NCBI RefSeq assembly: GCF_024746795.1
Contig: NZ_CP080524.1
Span: forward strand, 4,194,001 to 4,258,000
Direction: 5' to 3'
DNA: 64,000 nucleotides
Origin: Mesorhizobium sp. AR10
Lineage (GTDB): Bacteria > Pseudomonadota > Alphaproteobacteria > Rhizobiales > Rhizobiaceae
Within the stretch, counting starts at the first letter, position 1. Every line of letters begins with the position of its first letter. The notes under the pieces were generated by a model. That model saw nothing but the letters and a program-made list of their open reading frames with translations. It made no database searches and was not told the DNA's origin. Below, piece by piece: positions 37,661-47,239 of this stretch. A program made the position numbers and the translations under genes.

Positions 37661-38391
37661 TATTTTCCGCCGCCCCGCAGATGCTCGATCATCAGCCGGT
37701 CTTCCGGCCTGCCCCTGGCCTCGAGCGCCTTCAAACCGCCGGTCGCAAACACGGCGACGGCCGAAAGCAGTCCTGCCAAAGTCGCGGCAGCCCGCCGATC
37801 AAATCGGAACCAAGCCCCTTTGGACAGCCGCGCGACCTCTTTGAACGCTTTTTCTGCGCCGGAATCATGACCTTCCTGAAAGATGAAGACTGGAACCCCA
37901 TGCAGGCCGAGGCTACCGGCCTTTTCGGCCAGATCGTCGATGTCTTCTTCCATCGCATCGCCGATATAGACAAGCGCATTGACCTTGGCTGCCGCCGTCT
38001 GTTTCAGCGCATGCGCTAGCACCTTGCCGATCTGGGTGTTGCCACTGCGGCATTCGATCCGCGTCATCAGCTGCTTCAAGGCATTGGTGTCGGTAAAGAA
38101 AGCAGACGAACGGCACTCGCCGAGGCCACGAAAATAGACCAGCTGGACGCTGAGAGTTCCGGCCTTGCCGACGGCATCGAACATCTGGCCCTGCAGCGTA
38201 CAGGCCAGATCCCAGGTCGGCTGGCGGCTCATCGTCGCGTCGAGGGAAAGGATCAGCCTGCCTGAGCCAGTCGCGGAGGCGGCGAGGGTCCTCGCCTGAC
38301 GAATAAAGGCGTCGATCTCGCCGGCGTTGGATTGAGGTTTGACCGGCGCAGGGTTGGCCTTCGCGGGCACGGGCTGCTTCTTGTCGCTCAT
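37660..38391 (-). CDS. von Willebrand factor A-like protein
   Basis: 243 residues with a VWA-type Rossmann fold: RLILSLDATMSRQPTWD (a degenerate MIDAS, D-x-T-x-S), then VQLVYFRGLGECRSS, GNTQIGKVLAHAL and NALVYIGDAMEEDIDDL. The N-terminal 25 residues are basic and Pro-rich. The C-terminus has a short hydrophobic stretch (LAGLLSAVAVFATGG). The ATG at 38391 was chosen over an upstream in-frame codon. Coupled to the DnaJ gene downstream; function unknown, perhaps in protein quality control or complex assembly. Confidence 0.8.
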   Translation of the reverse strand: MSDKKQPVPAKANPAPVKPQSNAGEIDAFIRQARTLAASATGSGRLILSLDATMSRQPTWDLACTLQGQMFDAVGKAGTLSVQLVYFRGLGECRSSAFFTDTNALKQLMTRIECRSGNTQIGKVLAHALKQTAAAKVNALVYIGDAMEEDIDDLAEKAGSLGLHGVPVFIFQEGHDSGAEKAFKEVARLSKGAWFRFDRRAAATLAGLLSAVAVFATGGLKALEARGRPEDRLMIEHLRGGGK

Positions 38392-38474
38392 GAAAGCAAG
38401 ATGTGGCGTTGTTCCGCCACTTGCAAGCCCTGCGCAAGGCAACATTGGGGGCCAGATACTGATGTTCCGAGGGA

Positions 38475-38912
38475 TCAGAGCAGGCCGAGGTCGGCAAGCT
38501 CGCGCCTGAGGCTCGGCGGCATCTCGATCAGCCCTGCCTTGCCCTTGCCGAGATCAAGCGGCGCATCGGAGGGTTTCAGATAGCGCCAGCCCTGAAAGGC
38601 ACGGCGCGGCTGCCAATCGGTGCGCACGACTTGCGGATCGAGGATCAGGTGGCAGCGGCCGATGCCTTCGTCGTCGGTGAAGGGACGGATTTCCGTGATC
38701 AATTGCCGGCACTGCACATTGCCCTTGACCACCCAGTAGAGCGAGCCGCCATCGATGATCTCGGCGCCGCGCGTCGGTACCATGCGCGTGGTGTGGTACT
38801 GCTCGACCGGTTCACCGGCACGCCGCCGCTCATCAAGCCGAAAGGCGATCCACTCCTCGAGATCCTCGACGCTGTCGCAGCCGACGCAGAGTTTTATGAG
38901 ATTGAGAGACAT
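38475..38912 (-). CDS. DUF1489 family protein
   Basis: 145 residues, starting MSLNLIKLCVGCDSVEDLEEW, with MVPTRGAEIIDGGSLYWVVKG and WQPRRAFQGWRYL, all typical of DUF1489, an alphaproteobacterial family of unknown function. It is 83 bp upstream of the VWA-like gene and 86 bp downstream of sdaA, all on the minus strand. No signal peptide or membrane segment. Confidence 0.9.
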   Translation of the reverse strand: MSLNLIKLCVGCDSVEDLEEWIAFRLDERRRAGEPVEQYHTTRMVPTRGAEIIDGGSLYWVVKGNVQCRQLITEIRPFTDDEGIGRCHLILDPQVVRTDWQPRRAFQGWRYLKPSDAPLDLGKGKAGLIEMPPSLRRELADLGLL

Positions 38913-38998
38913 CGCTTAAGGTTTAGCCCGGTGCGCGGATGCGTCAACGGCCTGATCGACTTCTCCACAGTGCCGGTCCATAGCTATCAAGCCGGCGC

Positions 38999-40402
38999 TC
39001 AGCACTCCACGACATTGACGGCCAGCCCGCCGAGGCTGGTTTCCTTGTATTTCTCGTTCATGTCGAGGCCGGTCTGGCGCATGGTCTCGATCGCCGCGTC
39101 GAGCGGCACGAAATGGGTGCCGTCGCCCTTGATGGCAAGCGAGGCGGCGGTCACCGCCTTGACGGCGCCGAGCGCATTGCGCTCGATGCAAGGCACCTGC
39201 ACCAGCCCGCCGACCGGGTCGCAGGTCATGCCGAGGTGGTGCTCCAGCGCGATCTCGGCGGCATTCTCGACCTGCTCGGGCGTGCCGCCCATGACCGCGC
39301 ACAAGCCGGCCGCTGCCATCGCCGAGGCCGAACCCACCTCGCCCTGGCAGCCGACTTCAGCACCGGAGATCGAGGCATTGGTCTTGATGATGCCGCCGAC
39401 GGCCGCCGCGGTCAGCAGGAAATCGCGGATGCTTGGCTGGTCAGCCTCGGGATGAAAGTGCAGCCAGTAGCGCAGCACCGCCGGCAGCGTACCTGCAGCG
39501 CCATTGGTCGGCGCGGTGACGACGCGCCCGCCAGCGGCGTTCTCCTCATTGACAGCCATGGCATAGATCGACAGCCAGTCATTGGCGAGCAGCGGATTGG
39601 GCCGGTTCTGCTGCCATTCTTCCTGCAGCTTGTCGTGCAGCCGGCGCGCACGGCGGCGCACCTTCAGTCCGCCCGGCATGATGCCATCCTGCGACAGGCC
39701 ACGATCGATGCAACCAAGCATGGCGCTCCAGATGCCGTCGAGGCCTTCGTCCAGCTTTTCACGAGACATCTGCGTCTCTTCGTTGACGCGCTTCATGTCG
39801 GCGATGGAAAGCCCGCTCCTTGCCGCCATTGCCAGCATCTCGACGGCGTTCTTGAACGGATAGGGCACCTTCTTGCCTTCTGATGTCACCGACCCCTTGG
39901 CCTTCATCCGCTGCAGCTCTTCTTCCGAAACCACGAAGCCGCCGCCGATCGAATAGTAGATGCGTTTGAGCAGCAGGCGGTCGCCGGCATCATAGGCGTA
40001 GAACGCCATGCCGTTGGCGTGGCCGGTAAGCTGCGTCTTGCGGTCCAGCACCAGATCCGAGGCCGGATCGAAGCGATAGGAGGGATGGCCGGGGGGCGAA
40101 ATCCGCTTCTCGGCTGCTATGCCGGCGGCGATGCCATCGGCCTGATCGGGGTCGACCGTCTGCGGCGTCAGGCCGGCAAGGCCGAGCACCACGGCACGGT
40201 CCGAGCCATGGCCGATCCCGGTATAGGCGAGCGAGCCGTGCAGGCTGGCGGCAATGCGATCGACCTTGACGCCGGCGGGCCGTGGCCAGTCGTCTCCCGC
40301 GATCTCGTCGAGAAAACGCCGGGCAGCCGTCATCGGGCCCATCGTGTGCGAACTCGACGGTCCGATGCCGATCTTGAACAGGTCGAAAACCGAGAGGAAC
40401 AC
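38999..40402 (-). CDS. sdaA: L-serine ammonia-lyase (iron-sulfur L-serine dehydratase)
   Basis: Deaminates L-serine to pyruvate and ammonia with an oxygen-sensitive [4Fe-4S] cluster. The 467-residue single-chain form has the beta domain first ([20 protein letters not shown]) and the alpha domain with cluster cysteines seen in [27 protein letters not shown] and [16 protein letters not shown] used the GTG at 40402, which gives the family N-terminus; an ATG at 40453 would add 17 residues not typical of the family. The first gene of its strand block, divergent from DUF599. Confidence 0.95.
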   Translation of the reverse strand: MFLSVFDLFKIGIGPSSSHTMGPMTAARRFLDEIAGDDWPRPAGVKVDRIAASLHGSLAYTGIGHGSDRAVVLGLAGLTPQTVDPDQADGIAAGIAAEKRISPPGHPSYRFDPASDLVLDRKTQLTGHANGMAFYAYDAGDRLLLKRIYYSIGGGFVVSEEELQRMKAKGSVTSEGKKVPYPFKNAVEMLAMAARSGLSIADMKRVNEETQMSREKLDEGLDGIWSAMLGCIDRGLSQDGIMPGGLKVRRRARRLHDKLQEEWQQNRPNPLLANDWLSIYAMAVNEENAAGGRVVTAPTNGAAGTLPAVLRYWLHFHPEADQPSIRDFLLTAAAVGGIIKTNASISGAEVGCQGEVGSASAMAAAGLCAVMGGTPEQVENAAEIALEHHLGMTCDPVGGLVQVPCIERNALGAVKAVTAASLAIKGDGTHFVPLDAAIETMRQTGLDMNEKYKETSLGGLAVNVVEC

Positions 40403-40586
40403 GCTGCGCTGTCTCCGGGATTGGATCGAGGACCTACATATAGGAATTCCCATGATGTTTCCGCTCTTTTGAGGATCGCGGCGCAACACCTGCCGACCTT
40501 GTTTGCTCCGGCAGCGACATGATCGCTGAACGCCGATTGATTCCGGGGCATCGAAGCGGCTGCTCTGCTTGTGGTAAAAGGAACGC

Positions 40587-41306
40587 ATGGGCGATTCCTT
40601 CCACCTGTCGACGGCCGATCTGGCGGCGCTGGCTTTCTTCCTTGTGGTGTGGGTGCTGCATACGCTCGCCTCCGACGGGAAGCTGGTCAGCCGCATATCG
40701 CTGACCACGGCCATGAATGCGCAGCGCGAAGCCTGGATGCGGACCATGGCCGAGCGCGAGATCCGCATCGTCGACACCGCCATCATGAGCGGCCTGCAGC
40801 AGGGAACCGCCTTCTTCGCCTCCAGCTCCCTGATCGCGCTCGGCGGCTGTTTTGCGCTGCTGGGCGCTTCCGACCAGGTTCTAACGGTTTTGAGCGATCT
40901 GCCGCTGGGCGCGACATCATCCCGCTCCGCCTTCCAGGTGAAAGTGTTCGGACTGGTGCTGATCCTGGCCTTTGCCTTCTTCAAATTCGGCTGGGCCTAC
41001 CGGCTCTTCAACTATTGCTCGATCCTGATCGGCGCGGTGCCGATCCCGCATGGCGAAGCAGCGCGAAATACGGTTACGCAAATGGCGGTTTGGCGCGCGG
41101 CGCGCATGAACATGCTGGCCGGCAAGCATTTCAATTCCGGCCTCCGCGGCGTGTTCTTCTCGATCGCCTATCTCGGCTGGTTCGTCGACCCGATGGTGTT
41201 CGTGCTATCGACACTGCTGCTGCTGGCGGTGCTGGTACGCCGCCAGTTCTTCTCCGCGGCCAGACAGGCGGTGATCGGTCAGCCGCCTGGTCCTGGGAAA
41301 GGTTGA
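40587..41306 (+). CDS. DUF599 family membrane protein
   Basis: 239 residues with four to five hydrophobic segments (residues about 11-29, 75-100, 118-145, 190-220). Family marks are REAWMRTMAEREIRIVDTAI and QQGTAFFASSSLIALGG. DUF599 proteins occur widely in proteobacteria; no function is established. AAAAGGAAC precedes the ATG. Its last 28 bp overlap the 3' end of the convergent ydcF-like gene. Confidence 0.88.
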   Translation: MGDSFHLSTADLAALAFFLVVWVLHTLASDGKLVSRISLTTAMNAQREAWMRTMAEREIRIVDTAIMSGLQQGTAFFASSSLIALGGCFALLGASDQVLTVLSDLPLGATSSRSAFQVKVFGLVLILAFAFFKFGWAYRLFNYCSILIGAVPIPHGEAARNTVTQMAVWRAARMNMLAGKHFNSGLRGVFFSIAYLGWFVDPMVFVLSTLLLLAVLVRRQFFSAARQAVIGQPPGPGKG

Positions 41307-42076
41307 TCGATCCGGCCCGACAGCCAGTAAGCAAAGAGACCGATCCATTCACGGGTGGCCATCGTCGTGGCCTGCAACGAATCGGCGGCATTGTCGCGGA
41401 AAATGCCGATGCCTTCCTTGCCTGATGTGCGGTAGTCGGCCGGCCAGGGAATGGTCGAAAAACCAGCCTTGTCGAACAGCGCCTTGGCGCGCGGCATATG
41501 GAAGGCAGAGGTCACCAGCAGCCAGGTCTCGCCCGGTTTCGGCGTTACCAGTTCACGGGTGAAGACGGCATTCTCATAGGTGTTGCGCGATTTGCTCTCG
41601 AGGACCAGGCGATCGGCCGTCACGCCAAGCGCCGTGAGCAGGCGCGGTGCGGTGGTAGCGTCGCCCTCGCCGTCGAGGAACAGTTCGCCGTTGCCGCCCG
41701 AGACAACCACCTTCGCCTCGGGAAAGCGCCGGGCGAGGATCGCGGTCTCGACCATACGGTCACCGCCGGAGTTCAATTCGTAGCCGCCGCGCACCAGATT
41801 GATGGAGCCCTCGAAGCCGCCGCCGAGCACGACGATGCCGGCGATTTTTTCCGGCAGCGGCGGCCGCGGAAAGCGCTCCTCCAGCGGATTGAGCATCATG
41901 GCGCCGAGCGAGGTCCAGGCCGAAAGCGCAAGCATCAGGAAGGCCAGCACGCTGCCGATGGCCGCCAGCCGCCGCCGGCCGATCAATCCGGCGAACAAGC
42001 CAGCCAATTGCAAAAAAATGGCCAGGTTGAGCGGCTGGATGAAGAACCAGAAGATCTTGGACAGATAGAAGAACAT
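41279..42076 (-). CDS. YdcF/ElyC-like DUF218 membrane protein
   Basis: 265 residues: two N-terminal membrane helices (about 10-32 and 38-60), then a DUF218 domain with GIVVLGGGFEGS, VVVSGGNGE, SRNTYENAVFTRELV and LVTSAFHMPRAKALF. ElyC and relatives act on envelope or undecaprenyl-linked intermediates; the exact reaction is not settled. It lies 28 bp downstream of gatA and may be co-transcribed with it. Confidence 0.88.
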   Translation of the reverse strand: MFFYLSKIFWFFIQPLNLAIFLQLAGLFAGLIGRRRLAAIGSVLAFLMLALSAWTSLGAMMLNPLEERFPRPPLPEKIAGIVVLGGGFEGSINLVRGGYELNSGGDRMVETAILARRFPEAKVVVSGGNGELFLDGEGDATTAPRLLTALGVTADRLVLESKSRNTYENAVFTRELVTPKPGETWLLVTSAFHMPRAKALFDKAGFSTIPWPADYRTSGKEGIGIFRDNAADSLQATTMATREWIGLFAYWLSGRIDQPFPGPGG

Positions 42077-42104
42077 CCCTCACCCGATCAGATGAGGAGC
42101 GATT

Positions 42105-43670
42105 CTACCACCACTTCTCAGGCTGAAATGTGCCGGCCGCCTGTTCGATGACATGGGCGGTCTGGAACAGCGTTTCCTCGTCGAAGGGCCGGCCGATCAG
42201 CTGCAGGCCAAGCGGCAGGCCTTTGGCGTCGAGGCCGGCGGGCACGGCAATGCCCGGCAAGCCGGCCATGTTCACGGTCACCGTGAAAATGTCGTTGAGA
42301 TACATCTTGACCGGATCGGCGGCCATGTCCTCGTCGGCGATGCCGAAGGCGGCCGACGGTGTCGCCGGCGTCAGGATGACATCGACGCCGGCCGCAAACA
42401 CGTTCTCGAAGTCCCGCTTGATCAGGTTGCGCACTTTCTGCGCCTGCAAATAGTAAGCGTCGTAATAGCCGGCCGAGAGCACATAGGTGCCGATCATGAT
42501 GCGGCGCTTGACCTCGCGGCCGAAGCCGGCGGCGCGGGTCTTCTCATACATGTCGACAATGTCCTTGCCCGGTACGCGCAACCCGTAGCGGACGCCGTCA
42601 TAGCGGGCGAGGTTGGACGAGGCTTCCGCGGGCGCGACGATGTAATAGGCCGGCAAGGCATATTTCGTGTGCGGCAGCGAAATATCGACGATCTCGGCAC
42701 CGGCATCTTTCAGCCAGGCAATACCCTTCTGCCACAGAGCCTCAATATCCTCGGGCATGCCGTCGACGCGGTATTCCTTGGGGATGCCGACCTTCATGCC
42801 CTTCATCGGCTTGCCGATCGCCGCCTCGTAGTCCGGCACTGGCCGGTCGACCGAGGTGGTGTCTTTCGGATCGACCGAGGCCATCGATTTCAACAGGATC
42901 GCGGAGTCGCGCACGTCACGGGTGATCGGCCCGGCCTGGTCGAGTGACGAGGCGAAGGCGACGATGCCCCAGCGCGAGCAGCGGCCATAGGTCGGCTTGA
43001 TGCCGACCGTGCCGGTGAAGGCGGCGGGCTGGCGGATCGAGCCGCCGGTGTCGGTCGCGGTGGCGCCGGCACAGAGAAAGGCCGAGACGGCCGTGGCCGA
43101 GCCGCCCGACGAGCCGCCCGGCACAAGCTGGGCATTGTCCAGCGTGCGCGCGGTCCTCGTGCCACCCGCCGAGACAAACCCGCCATCGCCCTGATGCGTC
43201 GTCGGCATCACCACCGTGTCGAGGCGCGAACGCCGCCACGGGTTGATCACCGGGCCATAATAGGAGGTCTCGTTGGATGAGCCCATGGCGAACTCGTCCA
43301 TGTTGAGCTTGCCCAGCATGACGGCGCCATCGGCCCACAGATTGGCGGTGACGGTCGATTCGTAACGCGGCTTGAAACCATCCAGCACATGGCTGCAGGC
43401 CTGGGTGTGGACGCCTTCGGTACCGAACAGATCCTTGATGCCGAGCGGGATGCCTTCCAGCGAACCGCCGTCGCCCTTCGCCAGCCTGGCGTCTGAGGCC
43501 TTGGCCATGTCGCGCGCCTTGTCGCCGGTGACGACGATATAGGCATTGAGCGTCGGATTGGCGCGGTCGATCGCCTGGAGATAGGCTTCGGTGATCTCTG
43601 TCGCGGTGATCTCCTTGGCGCGCAGCTTGGCGCGGGCCTGCGAAATCGTCAGCTGGGTCAGGTCGCTCAT
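42105..43670 (-). CDS. gatA: Glutamyl-tRNA(Gln) amidotransferase subunit A
   Basis: The amidase subunit of GatCAB, which converts Glu-tRNA(Gln) to Gln-tRNA(Gln). The Ser-cisSer-Lys triad is visible: K79 in PLGIKDLF, Ser187/188 in PGGSSGGS and nucleophile S211 in [11 protein letters not shown]. Against the classic numbering (K79, S154, S178 in Staphylococcus) the two serines are shifted by 33, so an extra segment of about 33 residues (about 148-181, including [16 protein letters not shown]) sits just before the amidase signature. The start overlaps the stop of the GNAT gene (TGATG). gatB is not in the window. Confidence 0.95.
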   Translation of the reverse strand: MSDLTQLTISQARAKLRAKEITATEITEAYLQAIDRANPTLNAYIVVTGDKARDMAKASDARLAKGDGGSLEGIPLGIKDLFGTEGVHTQACSHVLDGFKPRYESTVTANLWADGAVMLGKLNMDEFAMGSSNETSYYGPVINPWRRSRLDTVVMPTTHQGDGGFVSAGGTRTARTLDNAQLVPGGSSGGSATAVSAFLCAGATATDTGGSIRQPAAFTGTVGIKPTYGRCSRWGIVAFASSLDQAGPITRDVRDSAILLKSMASVDPKDTTSVDRPVPDYEAAIGKPMKGMKVGIPKEYRVDGMPEDIEALWQKGIAWLKDAGAEIVDISLPHTKYALPAYYIVAPAEASSNLARYDGVRYGLRVPGKDIVDMYEKTRAAGFGREVKRRIMIGTYVLSAGYYDAYYLQAQKVRNLIKRDFENVFAAGVDVILTPATPSAAFGIADEDMAADPVKMYLNDIFTVTVNMAGLPGIAVPAGLDAKGLPLGLQLIGRPFDEETLFQTAHVIEQAAGTFQPEKWW

Positions 43671-44128
43671 CAGGCAAGACTCTTTTCGTAAAACACCGAC
43701 CATTCGGAATCGGGATAGTCCAGCACCGGGCCGCAGCGCGAGAAGCCGGCACGTTCATAGACGGCCCAGGCTGCCGGATGACGGTCGCCGGTTTCCAGCA
43801 CCAGCCGTTTAAGCCCTTCGTTGCGCGCCAGCGCCTCGACCCGCTCAACGATCTTGGCGCAGACCTTGCGTCCGCGATGCGAAGGCCGCGTGTACATCCG
43901 CTTGACCTCGCCTATGGCGCCGTCGTGGCGCTTCAGCGCCCCGCAGCCTATTGCCAGCCCATCGTCGCGGGCGATGAACACGGTCGTGTCCTCGCCGGCC
44001 ATCTGCTCGACGGTCAGGTGGTAGCAATGCTCAGGCGGCGTCAGTTCAAGCAGCGTGGCGTTGAGCTCGTGGACCAGCCCGCGCACGTCATCCTGCAGCG
44101 GCGTTTCGACGGCGATCTCGATTGCCAT
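43670..44128 (-). CDS. GNAT family N-acetyltransferase
   Basis: 152 residues with a GNAT fold: motif A region [22 protein letters not shown] contains the acetyl-CoA loop (R-x-x-G-x-G-like, here RPSHRGRK), and motif B is [17 protein letters not shown]. It lies between gatC (seven bases upstream) and gatA (TGATG overlap), so all three are surely translated from one message. Its substrate is unknown and no link to tRNA amidation is established. Confidence 0.9.
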   Translation of the reverse strand: MAIEIAVETPLQDDVRGLVHELNATLLELTPPEHCYHLTVEQMAGEDTTVFIARDDGLAIGCGALKRHDGAIGEVKRMYTRPSHRGRKVCAKIVERVEALARNEGLKRLVLETGDRHPAAWAVYERAGFSRCGPVLDYPDSEWSVFYEKSLA

Positions 44129-44135
44129 CGGCGCG

Positions 44136-44423
44136 TTACTCCACGACCTTCGGAACGAGGAAGAAATTCTCTTCGGTGGCCGGTGCGTTGGCGACGATAT
44201 CGGCGGTCTTGCTGCCATCGGTGACGATGTCCTGGCGCTTCTTCATCTCCATCGGGGTGACCGAAGTCATCGGATCGACACCGGACACATCGACCTCGTT
44301 CAACTGCTCGACGAAGCCCAGAATGGCGTTCAGCTCGCCGGTCATGCGCTCGGCATCCTCCTCGCTCACCGCAATGCGGGCGAGACGCGCAACGCGCTTC
44401 ACTGTCTGAAGATCAACGGACAT
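44136..44423 (-). CDS. gatC: Glutamyl-tRNA(Gln) amidotransferase subunit C
   Basis: A 95-residue small subunit that stabilises GatA. It begins [19 protein letters not shown] and has [30 protein letters not shown] and the C-terminal FFLVPKVVE that are diagnostic of GatC. The ATG at 44423 follows a weak site; an upstream in-frame codon at 44483 is unlikely. Confidence 0.95.
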   Translation of the reverse strand: MSVDLQTVKRVARLARIAVSEEDAERMTGELNAILGFVEQLNEVDVSGVDPMTSVTPMEMKKRQDIVTDGSKTADIVANAPATEENFFLVPKVVE

Positions 44424-44498
44424 ATCTTTGCCTTTGGGAAAACCAGCTCGCGCTATAGCGGCGCGGCGCGTGCCGCGCAACATGCATCGTGCTGGGAC

Positions 44499-45356
44499 TT
44501 ACACCACGGGGCTGGGTCTGGACTTCGGCATGCGCAACGGAACCGGCAATTCGAAAAGGCGTTCCTTCGCCGGGCACATGCCGCAGGCCGCCTCGTCCTC
44601 CAGTTCAGCAAAGGCCTGCAGCTCGGCGCGAGAGCAGTCGGGGCCAAGCGGTTCGTAGCCGAGATAGGCATCCCATTTTCCGGAGAGACGATATTTTGCC
44701 TTCTGCATCGGCAGATAGGCCAGCGGCGCGCATTTCCAGATGCGTCCTTCATGAAGCTGCTTGCAATGGCGGGCCGGACATATATCCCAGCTGGCGCGAG
44801 GGTCGCTGTCCTCGAAAGGCAGCATCTTTTCGCCAAATCCCTCGTAGCGCCGGGTCCAGTTCTTGTGCGCGGGGCGGATCGTGGCGACAACGCCGTGGTC
44901 CCGCCGCCATGCCTCCAGCAGCGCGAAGACCGGTTTCAACCTGTCGCGATACTCTTGCGCATCGTGATGGACAGAGATGACCAGGCGAGCGGCCGGATCT
45001 GCGGCAAGGATGGCCGGTAGCGTCGGGTGGCGATGCAGAAAGAAACCGTTGCTGACGATTTCGATGCGGGTGTCCGGCCAATGTCGTCGCACCAGCCCAA
45101 CGAAACGCGGCAACTCAGGGTGGATGGTGGGTTCGCCGCCAAGCAGCGAAAACCGCGTAACCGATACGCGCCGGCTCCATAGCCCCATCCAGCAGTCCGC
45201 ATCCTCCAGCGAGACGGTGCCCGCGTGAGCATGATTGGAATAATGCGAACAGCTTTCGCAGGACAGGTTGCAGCCATGCGCGACATGCAGCTCGAGCTTC
45301 TGGAACACAGGTCGCTTCAAGCCGAGAAGCGACCTCGCTCGTTTCAGGATTGCCAT
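44499..45356 (-). CDS. Radical SAM protein with C-terminal cysteine cluster
   Basis: 285 residues. The radical SAM motif is CNLSCESC (C29, C33, C36). GGEP (in SLLGGEPTIHPE) contacts SAM. The second half has further cysteines (WDICPARHC, IWKCAPL, and ACGMCPAKE near 260) suggesting a SPASM/twitch-like auxiliary cluster. Such proteins modify peptides, sugars or lipids. It lies 53 bp after the gene for a small secreted protein and 75 bp before gatC. The start at 45356 (MAILKRARSLL) fits the family; no substrate gene is certain. Confidence 0.85.
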   Translation of the reverse strand: MAILKRARSLLGLKRPVFQKLELHVAHGCNLSCESCSHYSNHAHAGTVSLEDADCWMGLWSRRVSVTRFSLLGGEPTIHPELPRFVGLVRRHWPDTRIEIVSNGFFLHRHPTLPAILAADPAARLVISVHHDAQEYRDRLKPVFALLEAWRRDHGVVATIRPAHKNWTRRYEGFGEKMLPFEDSDPRASWDICPARHCKQLHEGRIWKCAPLAYLPMQKAKYRLSGKWDAYLGYEPLGPDCSRAELQAFAELEDEAACGMCPAKERLFELPVPLRMPKSRPSPVV

Positions 45357-45409
45357 CGGCTCACGCTCGCTGCGCACGCGCTCTACCGTCTTCTCCGCGA
45401 GCCTTCATC

Positions 45410-45826
45410 CTATGGCAACGCGACGCCATCGCAGAGGAAATAGCTGCCGCTGTTGCCGCTCTGCTCGCCTTCGTCATCGGCTGGGCGAACGGAAACCAGA
45501 TCAATCTGCTTGGAGTTCATTTGCGTCACCGACAGGACGTCCGGAAAAACGTAGTCCGGTTGCTGGCAAATGGCGGTCACCGCCCAGCTCGGCGAGAGTG
45601 TCGCCTTGGTGACCTGAAGGAACTCGCAATTGTACTCGATGCTTTCCAGGCCGTGAGCCGACAGCACGATATTGCCGGCCTCGATCAGTTTCTGCAGCGT
45701 CTCCTTCTTGGCTTGTGCGCAAAGCTCCTGGGATTGGAGATAGACACCCTCGATGAAATCCTCCGCGGCGGGTGCAGGAGACGCCGCAACCAGCATAGAA
45801 ATGCAAAGAGATTGTCTCAAGGCCAT
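45410..45826 (-). CDS. Small secreted protein of unknown family
   Basis: 138 residues. MALRQSLCISMLVAASPAPA is a signal peptide with likely cleavage after about residue 20. The mature protein of about 118 residues contains four cysteines (in ELCAQAK, YNCEFLQ, AICQQPD and FLCDGV), which could form two disulfides in the periplasm. I do not recognise the family. It is in tandem with the radical SAM gene downstream and follows the UPF0173 gene by 17 bp, so it may be part of that operon. Confidence 0.7.
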   Translation of the reverse strand: MALRQSLCISMLVAASPAPAAEDFIEGVYLQSQELCAQAKKETLQKLIEAGNIVLSAHGLESIEYNCEFLQVTKATLSPSWAVTAICQQPDYVFPDVLSVTQMNSKQIDLVSVRPADDEGEQSGNSGSYFLCDGVALP

Positions 45827-45843
45827 GGTTTTATTCCATTTCT

Positions 45844-46551
45844 CTACAGTGTGATGGTCTGCCCTATTTTCGGCGACGCGACCTCGACACCCGATCCATC
45901 CAATCCCGCCTCGAACTTTTCGGCAGTCTGGTCGATGATCGGAAACGTGCCGAAGTGACAAGGAACGACCGTATCGAAGCGGAAAAAGCGGCGACAGGCA
46001 AGGGCTGCCACGGCACCCCCCATGGTGAAGCGGTCGCCGATCGGCACGATGCCGATTTTCGGCTCGTGCAGTTCGTTGATCAGCGCCATGTCGGAGAAGA
46101 TGTCGGTGTCGCCCATATGGTAGAGCGTCTTTTCCTCAGGAAAATGCAGGACCAGCCCGCCCGGATTCCCGAGATAGGTGTTCTGGCCATTGTCACCCGG
46201 GAACGATGACGAGTGCAGCGCCTGGACGAACGTAGTGGTGAAGGCGCCGCAATCGACAGTGCCGCCGATATTGCCGGGATTGATCTTCTTGTCGCTGACG
46301 CCCTTGCCGACCAGGTACATGCAGATCTCGAAATTGGCGACCAGCATGGCACCACTCTTGTTCAAAACTTCCACCGCGCCGCTGACATGATCGCTGTGGC
46401 CATGGGTCAACAGGACGTGCGTGACCCCTTCGGCAGGCCCCTCCCAACCCCCCGTCCATGACGGATTGCCGATCAGATAGGGGTCGATGAGGATGGTCGC
46501 CCCTGCGGTTTCGATGCGGAAGGCCGAATGTCCGTACCATGTCAATTTCAT
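45844..46551 (-). CDS. UPF0173 metal-dependent hydrolase (metallo-beta-lactamase fold)
   Basis: 235 residues of the metallo-beta-lactamase superfamily. The metal site is seen as [12 protein letters not shown] near residue 55 and the later [11 protein letters not shown] and [24 protein letters not shown] at the start is characteristic of UPF0173. These enzymes are thought to hydrolyse phosphate or lactone esters; the substrate is unknown. The ATG at 46551 was chosen; an upstream in-frame start lies inside a palindromic repeat. Confidence 0.9.
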   Translation of the reverse strand: MKLTWYGHSAFRIETAGATILIDPYLIGNPSWTGGWEGPAEGVTHVLLTHGHSDHVSGAVEVLNKSGAMLVANFEICMYLVGKGVSDKKINPGNIGGTVDCGAFTTTFVQALHSSSFPGDNGQNTYLGNPGGLVLHFPEEKTLYHMGDTDIFSDMALINELHEPKIGIVPIGDRFTMGGAVAALACRRFFRFDTVVPCHFGTFPIIDQTAEKFEAGLDGSGVEVASPKIGQTITL

Positions 46552-46603
46552 CAATGCGTTCCTCGATTTTTGCTTCGCCCGGGGATAGAACGCCGGCACG
46601 CTA

Positions 46604-46651
46604 GCGCATGCCCTCGAAAACCGGAATCGGTTTTCGCCTGGGGCCATGTGC
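46604..46651. repeat. Intergenic palindromic repeat upstream of ruvX
   Basis: Core CGAAAACCG-GAAT-CGGTTTTCG (46615-46636, perfect 9 bp stem) flanked by GCGCATG and CATGTGC arms. This is the form of a short repeat commonly seen between genes in Mesorhizobium (recalled, not searched). The copy at 19.3 kb shares the CCGAAAA/TTTTCGG pattern. Confidence 0.7.
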
Positions 46652-46732
46652 AAATTAAAGTGTTTGCAGATTTAAGTGTTACAGCGTCGTTTGCGCGTCA
46701 AAAAGGGCACGCTGTAAGCCGAGGGAACGCCA

Positions 46733-47239
46733 TTGGCCATCATCACCATCGAGGAATTGCCGGCACGGCTTGGCGGCGGCAAGACGCTGGCCGGGCTCGA
46801 TCTCGGCGACAAGACGATCGGCGTCGCGGTTTCCGACCGGGGCTTTTCCTTCGCCCATCCGCGGCCGGTCATCATGCGCAAGAAATTCTCGCTGGACGCA
46901 GCGGCGCTGCTTGCGTTGCTGCAGAAGGACAATGTCGGCGCGGTGGTGCTCGGCCTGCCCGTCAACATGGATGGGTCGGAGGGCCCCCGCGCCCAGAAAT
47001 CCCGCGCCTTCATCCGCAACATGGCTGGCATGACCGACCTGCCCTTCGTGCTCTGGGACGAGAGGCTGTCGACGGTCGCGGCCGAGCGGACGCTGATCGA
47101 GATGGATTTCTCGCGCAAGAAGCGCGCCGGCAAGATCGATTCTGCGGCAGCCGCCTTTATTCTGCAGGGAGTCTTGGACCGTCTTCAGTCGCTCGCTGCA
47201 GGCGCTCGGGCGGAACCTGATCCATCCACCGCTTCCTGA
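46733..47239 (+). CDS. ruvX: Holliday junction resolvase-like YqgF/RuvX
   Basis: 168 residues with an RNase H fold. [17 protein letters not shown] carries the first acidic residue, [14 protein letters not shown] is the family core, and [14 protein letters not shown] and [13 protein letters not shown] supply the others. YqgF proteins act in 16S rRNA 5' processing and possibly junction resolution. The start codon is TTG with GAGGGA eight bases upstream; no ATG fits. Its last 83 bp overlap the convergent DUF6105 gene. Confidence 0.93.
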   Translation: MAIITIEELPARLGGGKTLAGLDLGDKTIGVAVSDRGFSFAHPRPVIMRKKFSLDAAALLALLQKDNVGAVVLGLPVNMDGSEGPRAQKSRAFIRNMAGMTDLPFVLWDERLSTVAAERTLIEMDFSRKKRAGKIDSAAAAFILQGVLDRLQSLAAGARAEPDPSTAS

